NCBI GenBank assembly: GCA_028293465.1
Contig: JAQGOT010000356.1
Location: 1 to 6,328, forward strand
DNA length: 6,328 nucleotides
From: Pedosphaera sp.
GTDB lineage: Bacteria; Verrucomicrobiota; Verrucomicrobiia; Limisphaerales; Pedosphaeraceae
Direction of reading: 5' to 3'
Position numbers and translations under genes: made by a program. The notes below the pieces were generated by a model. That model was given only the letters and a program-made list of their open reading frames with translations. It ran no database searches and had not been told where the DNA came from. Shown piece after piece: positions 1 through 4,349 of the stretch (position 1 is its first letter; the number at the start of each line of letters is the position of its first letter).

Positions 1-66
1 TGTGTGCGGGTGGTGATGGAGGAGGACTTGATTGCTTTTGCCATACGAATTTACTTTGATTTAAAA

Positions 67-228
67 CTCCCGACTGGAAGGTGAAAGCCTTATCACCCTT
101 GGGAGTCACCCCAAAGACTATCCAATCGGGAGCAAACTTACTGATTAGGGTCGCTTAAACCCAGTGACTAGCTGGGCTTCAGTTGCGAGTCCTCGCTTTC
201 ACAAGGACATGAAGACTCTACTTCTCAT
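67..228 (+). other. Dense cluster of inverted repeats; possible structured RNA
   Basis: Bases 1-297 contain no gene I can support; this is their notable content. A perfect 7-bp stem (CTCCCGA 67-73 with TCGGGAG 126-132) encloses two hairpins. One is GGTGA 80-84 with TCACC 93-97, or alternatively AAGGT-GAAA-GCCTT at 78-91 with a GNRA-type loop. The other is TTGGG 99-103 with CCCAA 110-114. Downstream, GGGT 148-151 can pair with ACCC 159-162, while CCCAG 160-164 can pair with CTGGG 172-176; these two exclude each other. The same holds for GCGA 185-188/TCGC 193-196 versus GTCCT 189-193/AGGAC 204-208. ATGA 209-212 with TCAT 225-228 closes the series. Strand is assumed from the downstream gene. The GAAA-capped hairpin faintly recalls group II intron domain I, but no intron boundary, domain V or maturase is present. 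It matches no RNA family I know, and short repeats can arise by chance. Confidence 0.3.
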
Positions 229-262
229 GCATTCAAACCGCAAGATATTTCCTCATTTATTT

Positions 263-291
263 TTGCCTTTGTAAACGGAGTCATTTACATT
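263..291 (+). promoter_or_regulatory. Candidate promoter for the small HTH gene, possibly leaderless
   Basis: TTGCCT (263-268) and TACATT (286-291) each match the sigma-70 consensus at 4 of 6 positions and are separated by 17 bases. Transcription would start about 7 bases after the -10 box, at or beside the A of the ATG at 298. This would give a leaderless mRNA and would explain why no Shine-Dalgarno sequence lies just before that ATG. The match is modest, so this is an inference. Confidence 0.3.
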
Positions 292-297
292 GGTTTC

Positions 298-552
298 ATG
301 AGCAAACCAGCCCGGCCGATTGACAGACTCTTAGCTCGCTTGCGCAAGGCTACTGCGGCGCGCGGTAGCCGTTCCGAACTTGCGCGGTGGTTGGACGTGC
401 CGCGCCAGCAGGTCAACACCTGGCTCGTCGGCATATCCGAGCCTGGGGGCAACGCAACGCTCCTGATCCTGGCGTGGCTGAAACTGGAAGCGGCTAAAGC
501 AAAGCGCCGGCGGGTTAGGAAATCGGCAAAGCGGCAGGGCAGGGGAAGGTGA
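298..552 (+). CDS. Small helix-turn-helix (XRE/Cro-like) DNA-binding protein
   Basis: This is an 84-residue, strongly basic protein. Residues about 24-45 read as a helix-turn-helix: RSELARWLDV forms the first helix, and PRQQVNTWLVG forms a turn plus recognition helix. A Pro-Gly-Gly turn (49-51) and another helix, LLILAWLKLEAA (55-66), complete a Cro/CI-like fold. The last 18 residues are mostly Lys, Arg and Ala, which suggests a non-specific DNA-contacting tail. Nothing indicates an effector or dimerisation domain, so it could be a local repressor or a small nucleoid-type protein. There is no clear ribosome site; the ATG is favoured because a promoter-like element ends 6 bases before it. The gene stands alone, downstream of the repeat-dense stretch at 67-228, which it might regulate or be regulated by. 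Fold call is reasonable; biological role is unknown. Confidence 0.7.
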   Translation: MSKPARPIDRLLARLRKATAARGSRSELARWLDVPRQQVNTWLVGISEPGGNATLLILAWLKLEAAKAKRRRVRKSAKRQGRGR

Positions 553-817
553 GTCGGGCTTTGCTTATCTGATCTGGCAGATCCACTGTTGTTTAGCCTG
601 TCGAGTTCATCGTTGGCGCAGCGAAAACCTTTGCTCTCAGCCCTCGGGCTGTAGAAGAAATCGGGATTGATGTGAGCCGAGCCCCAATTCCAGCCGGATG
701 CGCTTTTCAGCCTTCAGAACCCAGGAAGTGGAACAGAAGTGGCCCAGTGGAAAATTTGCATAGCGGAATCCGAAAAACTACAGAAGCCTAACTCATTGGT
801 AGTAAAGGAATTAGAGG
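553..817. other. Gene-free interval with two short hairpins
   Basis: No coding frame is convincing in these 265 bases. GATCT 571-575 pairs with AGATC 579-583 around a 3-base loop, 18 bases after the HTH gene stop, followed by a loosely T-rich stretch; it could be a weak terminator. CAGCC 638-642 pairs with GGCTG 647-651 around a CTCG loop, without a T tract on either side. Neither is strong. Confidence 0.25.
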
Positions 818-893
818 TGGTGGGCCCAACAGGATTTGAACCTGTGACCAAGCGATTATGAGTCGCCTGCTCTAACCGCTGAGCTATGGGCCC
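818..893 (-). tRNA. tRNA-Ile, anticodon CAU (tRNA-Ile2, lysidine type)
   Basis: The minus strand folds into a complete 76-base cloverleaf. The 7-bp acceptor stem is perfect (GGGCCCA with TGGGCCC), the discriminator is A, and CCA is encoded at 820-818. The D stem is GCTC/GAGC, the anticodon stem GGCGA/TCGCT closes a CTCATAA loop, and the T arm is ACAGG-TTCAAAT-CCTGT. The anticodon CAU lies at 860-858. CAU occurs in initiator, elongator Met and Ile2 tRNAs. Here the D arm, anticodon arm and variable loop are nearly identical to E. coli ileX-type tRNA-Ile2, and the paired first base pair argues against an initiator. TilS would convert the anticodon C to lysidine so that the tRNA reads AUA. Automated annotation could label it Met. 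A -10-like TATTAG sits 22 bases upstream (921-916) without a matching -35. Confidence 0.95.
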
Positions 894-979
894 GGTTTGA
901 AGTCCCGACTCTACTCTAATATTTTGCCTTGCTTGGGGCAGGGGACAAGTCAATTCGACGCCATTTCCCGTTCCTGCCT

Positions 980-1000
980 GGTCCACCCCCACCGGTGACC
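980..1000 (-). terminator. Hairpin just after the protease gene, weak terminator candidate
   Basis: On the minus strand, GGTC pairs with GACC and ACC pairs with GGT across one bulged G, around a 6-base loop. It starts 3 bases after the protease stop codon. No T tract follows, so it may end transcription poorly or only protect the 3' end of the mRNA. It separates the protease gene from the tRNA 110 bases downstream. Confidence 0.3.
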
Positions 1001-1003
1001 GCC

Positions 1004-2593
1004 TCACCGCGCCGACTTTGCATTCCAGATCGCGAGCGTATCGGCGGAGCCTTGGAGGCGGATGCCGTTGTCGGCCAGGATCTCATCCGTGGCCGCGAGC
1101 AGCTCCGCGCGCGGGAAGACCAGCGTCTCGCCGTAATTACTGTCGAACTCAATGGTGACGAACTTCTCCTTGCAGTCCCGCAGCACCTCAACGAGGTGAC
1201 CGAGGTTTTTGATCGGGATGCCGTTGATGGCCTGCACCACCTGAAAGGCCGGGCTCGAGTAGCCCTTGGCCAGCTTGTGCGGAAAAAAAGGCGACGAGAC
1301 CACCACCAACTGCTCACCCTTGAAAGCCGGCTTCTCGCGAAATCGCTTGATCAGCGGACTTCCCATGGCTATCAGCGAGCCGGTCCAACCGCCCCCGTCT
1401 TGCGTTAATCCCGAGACAAATTCCCTCGTGGCGGTCGAGAATACCATCGGTCCGCAAACAAAAAAGGATGGGTAAGCCCCTCCCAAACTCATCAGCAACT
1501 GCTCGCGACGCTGCGACACGGGCAATTCAATTTGCAATTCTTTCCCGGCCCGAACGACGGTCAACGGCACGGTCCCATGCTTGGCAACTTTCTGAACCAA
1601 ATAACTGAAGCGGACGCGCAGGTTGTCTTCCAGCTTCACCATCCCCTCGTCGTCCACCGAGGTGTTGTCGATCTTGGAGATGACGTCCCACGCCTTCAGC
1701 GGGTAGTCCGCCTCCGTGCTGTCGGGTTTGCGCACGACCAACCCGTGGACCGACTTGTCGAGTTTGAGAAACGGGAACAACGCCGGATTCTCCAGCGTCT
1801 GATAATCGTCAAACATCGCGGGCTTGCCGTCATAATGGCCGTCGGCAATGTCCTGGAGAAAGAGCTCGATCTCCTCGCAGGGAATGATGTAACCGATTTT
1901 TTGCGAACCCCCGAGATAGCTGAACGCGAGCCCGATCATCTTGTCTCCCACCACCGCGGCTCCGCCGCTGTTGCCGGGGTTGATCGCCGCATCAATTTGG
2001 ATTCTCATCCCCGAAACCGGATAATTGTAAGGCGCAAACTCAATGCGCGAAACGATGCCCTTGGTGATCGAAAGACTGTCGCCTCCCATGGGGTAACCAT
2101 AAGCCAGCACCGTGTCCTGCAACGTCGGCAGCGTTTTGGCGCGCGGCAACGGGGGATGCGTCTCGAAGAAAGTTTCATCATCCAGTTCGAGCACTGCGAG
2201 GTCGATCCCCGGTGCGACTGCCACCACCCGCGCCGGAATCTTTTCACCCGCCTGGTTGGCCTGCACCAGCACCTGGCTCGCGTAAAGCACCACGTGGGCA
2301 TTTGAGAGAATGCGTTTGCCTTCGATGACCACGCCGCTGCCCGTGGACTCGCTGGGGGCTTCCTTCTGCCATGGCTTGTAGGGATTGGGTTCGCGCATCG
2401 TGGAGAACACTTTCACCACCGATCGCGCGATGAGGTTGTCCGTGGCTGTAGTTGGGCGGGTCGTCGGGGCGGCTCCCGTTGGCTGAACTCCGGGTTCAAG
2501 CTCCGCCGCATGAAGTGTGAATTGTGGTGTAATGAGGCCGGAGGCTAGAAGAATAGCCGCGACCACGCCAAGGCAACGTGAGTGCAAATACAT
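1004..2593 (-). CDS. Secreted HtrA/Deg serine protease, Deg9/Deg2-like, with two PDZ-type domains
   Basis: This is a 529-residue exported serine endopeptidase of family S1C. Residues 1-31 form a signal peptide with a hydrophobic core (VVAAILLASGL) and likely cleavage near LHA-AEL. The trypsin-like domain spans about 50-250 and carries the full triad: His100 in SNAHVV, Asp131 in GIDLAVLE, Ser209 in NPGNSGG. LQDTVLAYGYPMGGDSLS (158-175) and the stretch up to IGYIIP are typical of Deg proteases. A first PDZ domain lies at about 270-360 (LVVRKP, DVISKIDN, VRAGKELQ). A divergent second PDZ-like region covers about 375-515 (PSFFVCGPMVFST, QLVVVSS, AINGIPIKNLGHL, EFDSNYGETLV). This C-terminal layout resembles plant Deg9/Deg2 rather than E. 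coli DegP, whose PDZ2 differs. The expected role is degradation of damaged proteins in the periplasm. The ATG is supported by the signal peptide directly after it and by AGGA 10 bases upstream. The gene is transcribed away from the repeat-protein gene. Confidence 0.95.
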   Translation of the reverse strand: MYLHSRCLGVVAAILLASGLITPQFTLHAAELEPGVQPTGAAPTTRPTTATDNLIARSVVKVFSTMREPNPYKPWQKEAPSESTGSGVVIEGKRILSNAHVVLYASQVLVQANQAGEKIPARVVAVAPGIDLAVLELDDETFFETHPPLPRAKTLPTLQDTVLAYGYPMGGDSLSITKGIVSRIEFAPYNYPVSGMRIQIDAAINPGNSGGAAVVGDKMIGLAFSYLGGSQKIGYIIPCEEIELFLQDIADGHYDGKPAMFDDYQTLENPALFPFLKLDKSVHGLVVRKPDSTEADYPLKAWDVISKIDNTSVDDEGMVKLEDNLRVRFSYLVQKVAKHGTVPLTVVRAGKELQIELPVSQRREQLLMSLGGAYPSFFVCGPMVFSTATREFVSGLTQDGGGWTGSLIAMGSPLIKRFREKPAFKGEQLVVVSSPFFPHKLAKGYSSPAFQVVQAINGIPIKNLGHLVEVLRDCKEKFVTIEFDSNYGETLVFPRAELLAATDEILADNGIRLQGSADTLAIWNAKSAR

Positions 2594-2794
2594 TCGTAAG
2601 CCATCCTACGCAAGGGAGAATGGGAAGCAACGAAAATTAGTGCCGTTCGCAGGGACTTGGCAATGCCTGTCAAAAATGCTCATCACGGCCCTGCCTTCCC
2701 CATTTTGCCGTCCGCCCAACGGGCCCAAAATCAGCGAGGTAATCACCCCACTTACGCCCTCTCGCTCCTCCGCATAGATTGATTGCGAGAAAAA
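2594..2794. promoter_or_regulatory. Divergent control region between the protease and repeat-protein genes
   Basis: These 201 bases must hold promoters for both flanking genes, but none is convincing. On the minus strand, TTGCTT (2630-2625) and TAGGAT (2608-2603) are 16 bases apart and would start transcription a few bases before the protease ATG. A perfect TTGACA lies further upstream on the same strand, near 2673, but has no -10 partner at the right distance. On the plus strand, TAGATT (2775-2780) is the only -10-like site close to the repeat-protein gene. No strong operator-like repeat was seen. Confidence 0.3.
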
Positions 2795-3325
2795 ATGCGA
2801 ACCTCATTCATCATTTCGATCGCGGTTGCGCTCCTCCTTGCCTTGAACGTCGAGGCGCGTCAACCTGCCGGCACGAACCTGCTCAATGAATTGCCCGCCA
2901 TCGTAAACGCCATCCCGGGAGCGTCAAACTGGATGGGCACCAACCTGGCCTCAGGCCTCGGCGGTTTTCTGCAAAATTTGACGAACCGGTCCGGGACCAA
3001 CCGTCTCTCCTCACCGAGTAACCTGTTCCCGGCCTTGTCCAACTGGGTCTCCACCAATTCCGCGCAGGGTGGCACGAACTCCATGGCGCATATCAGCAAC
3101 TGGTTTGGGACGAATGTTTCGGCGAGCGGGACAAATACCTTTCAGGGGTTCACCAACTGGCTGGGCACGAATTACTCCCGAATCCTCACGAACAGCTCCA
3201 CCAACCGACCGGCGACCAACCTGACGCCGGCCCTGAGCAACGTGATCACGACTAATCTTCCCCCCAGCCTTACCAACAACTCCCGGCTGAATCTTCCCCG
3301 GATACTCTCCACGAATCCCCCCTGA
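2795..3325 (+). CDS. Small secreted Thr/Asn/Ser-rich protein with a 19-residue repeat
   Basis: I do not recognise this 176-residue protein as a named family. Residues 1-21 form a signal peptide: MRTS, a hydrophobic core IISIAVALLLAL, and a likely cut after NVEA. The mature part is low in charge and rich in Asn, Thr, Ser, Gly and Pro. It has no Cys and almost no Lys or acidic residues. The heptad S/T-N-W-x-G-T-N recurs at residues 44, 63, 82, 101 and 120, exactly 19 residues apart, with a second S/T-N pair 12 residues later in four of five units. Weaker copies lie at 148 and 160, out of register. Such periodicity suggests a solenoid or a surface/matrix filament, but that is inference. The ATG at 2795 is preferred over an in-frame TTG at 2783 because the signal peptide begins there; a GCGAGA-like purine run lies upstream. 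The gene diverges from the protease and converges on purU. Confidence 0.72.
   Translation: MRTSFIISIAVALLLALNVEARQPAGTNLLNELPAIVNAIPGASNWMGTNLASGLGGFLQNLTNRSGTNRLSSPSNLFPALSNWVSTNSAQGGTNSMAHISNWFGTNVSASGTNTFQGFTNWLGTNYSRILTNSSTNRPATNLTPALSNVITTNLPPSLTNNSRLNLPRILSTNPP
2924..3208 (+). repeat. Five tandem 57-bp coding units (19 residues each)
   Basis: The repeat-protein gene contains five units in exact 57-base register starting at 2924, 2981, 3038, 3095 and 3152. Protein cores are SNWMGTN, TNRSGTN, SNWVSTN, SNWFGTN and TNWLGTN. The DNA copies have diverged (for example tcaaactggatgggcacc against agcaactggtttgggacg) while the residues are kept, so the repeat is old and held by selection on the protein rather than a recent slippage product. 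Confidence 0.75.
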
Positions 3326-3334
3326 GCTTTGGCC

Positions 3335-3352
3335 AGCCGGGAGGGCCCGGCT
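3335..3352. terminator. Hairpin between convergent genes, possible two-way terminator
   Basis: AGCCGGG (3335-3341) pairs perfectly with CCCGGCT (3346-3352) around an AGGG loop. It fills most of the 26-base gap between the repeat-protein stop and the purU stop, and its last base is the first base of the purU stop triplet as read on the plus strand. A stem this GC-rich at a convergent junction could slow transcription from both sides. Neither side has a proper T tract, so strength is uncertain. Confidence 0.45.
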
Positions 3353-4197
3353 CAAACTTCCTTCACAATTCCCCAATACACATCCAACCGATTGTTGAGG
3401 TACAGCTTGACTGCCCGGACGAGAACCTTGGACTCCAGCTTCTGCCCCTCTGCAATAATGTCTTTGAGCGACATGGTGGGCCGCACGGCGAAACTGCCTT
3501 GGGCGATGATGGGACCTTCATCCAGGTGCATCGTCACAAAATGCCCCGTGACCCCGATGATCTTGACGCCGCGCTCATAGGCCTGACGATACGCCTGCGG
3601 TCCGGGAAAACTTGGCAGCAGCGAAGGGTGGATGTTGATGATTTTGTTCTTGTAGCGCCAGACGAAATTCGGCGACAGGATTTTCATGAACCGCGCCAGG
3701 ACAACGAAATCAATTTCATGCCCATCGAGCAGACGCAGCACTTCCCCTTCGGCCTTCGTGCGGTCATCCCACGGCACCACCACGAACGGGAGACCGTGCT
3801 TGCGGGCGAGGGGTTCAAGCTCGCGGCGGTTGGAGAGCACCAGGGCGGGTTTGGCTTTCAACTGGCCCGCACGGCTGGCTGCGAGCATCGCTTCCAAGGC
3901 GTGCGTCTCTTTGGTCACCATGATCGCGAAGCGTTGCCGACGGCGCGGCTCCGTGAAACGCAGCTTGATCTCCATGCCCAGGGACGCCGCCAGCTTTTGC
4001 AATCCGTCGCGGACGCGCTCCGGTTGCCAGGCCTTGGCTTTCCATGATGCCTGAATGGCCATGCTGAACTGGCCCCGCGTGACCTGCTCGTCCAAGGCGT
4101 CGATGTTTGCCCCTTGCTCGAACAGGAATCCGGTGACCCGCGCAACCACTCCGGTTTTGTCCCGGCCAATGACGGTGATGGTGACAAATTGCTTCAT
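3352..4197 (-). CDS. purU: Formyltetrahydrofolate deformylase
   Basis: This 281-residue cytoplasmic enzyme hydrolyses 10-formyl-tetrahydrofolate to formate and tetrahydrofolate. In bacteria that use PurT it feeds formate to purine synthesis and balances one-carbon pools. Residues 1-80 form the N-terminal ACT domain (TITVIGRDKTGVVARVTGFL), the usual site of Met/Gly control. The formyl-transferase-like catalytic domain follows: RFAIMVTKETHALEAML is where PurU normally has its conserved entry strand, then DFVVLARFMKILSP, INIHPSLLPSFPG with Asn188 and His190, and THLDEGP-type MHLDEGPII with Asp226. These three are the catalytic residues of the family. Length is normal and nothing is missing. The ATG starts the ACT strand at the usual place. 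No Shine-Dalgarno is seen; a TATAAC element ends 8 bases before the start. The gene is divergent from the pilus ATPase and convergent with the repeat-protein gene. Confidence 0.97.
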   Translation of the reverse strand: MKQFVTITVIGRDKTGVVARVTGFLFEQGANIDALDEQVTRGQFSMAIQASWKAKAWQPERVRDGLQKLAASLGMEIKLRFTEPRRRQRFAIMVTKETHALEAMLAASRAGQLKAKPALVLSNRRELEPLARKHGLPFVVVPWDDRTKAEGEVLRLLDGHEIDFVVLARFMKILSPNFVWRYKNKIINIHPSLLPSFPGPQAYRQAYERGVKIIGVTGHFVTMHLDEGPIIAQGSFAVRPTMSLKDIIAEGQKLESKVLVRAVKLYLNNRLDVYWGIVKEV

Positions 4198-4205
4198 GGC
4201 ACGGG

Positions 4206-4211
4206 GTTATA
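4206..4211 (-). promoter_or_regulatory. Candidate -10 box for purU, near-leaderless
   Basis: TATAAC on the minus strand matches the -10 consensus at 5 of 6 positions and ends 8 bases before the purU ATG. Transcription would begin at the start codon or within about two bases of it. A TTGCCT hexamer lies upstream (4237-4232), but the spacing of 20 bases is too long for a good sigma-70 promoter. The absence of a ribosome site fits a leaderless message. Confidence 0.3.
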
Positions 4212-4227
4212 GGTGGGGAACCGGGGC

Positions 4228-4269
4228 GATTAGGCAAGTTATTTTCTTTGAAAACTCCATTGTCTAATC
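4228..4269. repeat. Imperfect inverted repeat in the purU/pilus divergent gap
   Basis: GATTAGGCA (4228-4236) pairs with TGTCTAATC (4261-4269) over 9 positions with a single G-T wobble, and 24 bases lie between the arms. Inside is a second small palindrome, TTTTC-TTT-GAAAA (4242-4254). The right arm overlaps the possible -35 box of the plus-strand promoter, and the left arm covers the upstream region of purU. It could be an operator for a dimeric regulator acting on both genes. Confidence 0.4.
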
Positions 4270-4288
4270 CAAATGGCCTCACTATCCT
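4260..4288 (+). promoter_or_regulatory. Candidate promoter for the pilus ATPase operon
   Basis: TTGTCT (4260-4265) and TATCCT (4283-4288) each match the sigma-70 consensus at 4 of 6 positions with a 17-base spacer. Transcription would start near 4295, giving a leader of about 55 bases. The -35 box overlaps the right arm of the inverted repeat, so a protein bound there could block it. Confidence 0.35.
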
Positions 4289-4299
4289 CACCTCGCTCG

Positions 4300-4334
4300 C
4301 AACTTTTTCGAGTTTCGGTTGTTAAGCAAAGTTG
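4300..4334 (+). promoter_or_regulatory. Leader hairpin upstream of the pilus ATPase start
   Basis: CAACTTT (4300-4306) pairs perfectly with AAAGTTG (4328-4334) over 7 bp with a 21-base loop. It would form near the 5' end of the predicted transcript and end 15 bases before the ATG, leaving the purine-rich AAAGAAGAAAAA free as a weak ribosome site. The stem is AT-rich, so stability is limited. Confidence 0.25.
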
Positions 4335-4349
4335 AAAGAAGAAAAATTG

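Noticed and set aside
1..84. Plus-strand frame open from the left edge, ending in a stop at 82-84 (27 codons)
   Set aside because: It could be the tail of an upstream gene, but 27 residues without a motif, ending inside the structured stretch, do not support a call.
67..228. Group II intron fragment
   Set aside because: The GAAA-capped AAGGT/GCCTT hairpin recalls domain I hairpins, but there is no GTGYG start, no domain V and no maturase nearby.
818..893. tRNA as an integration site for a mobile element
   Set aside because: No copy of the tRNA 3' end, integrase or phage-like gene is visible in the window.
714..1007. Minus-strand 97-codon frame across the tRNA
   Set aside because: It reads straight through a perfect tRNA gene and overlaps the protease stop; it is not credible as a protein.
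1532..2305. A 257-codon plus-strand open frame inside the protease gene
   Set aside because: It is antisense to the conserved trypsin-like and PDZ coding sequence and encodes an Arg/His-rich product without recognisable features.
2668..2673. Perfect TTGACA on the minus strand as a protease promoter
   Set aside because: The hexamer 17 bases downstream is GCGAAC, and the nearest -10-like TAATTT is 28 bases away, too far for sigma-70.
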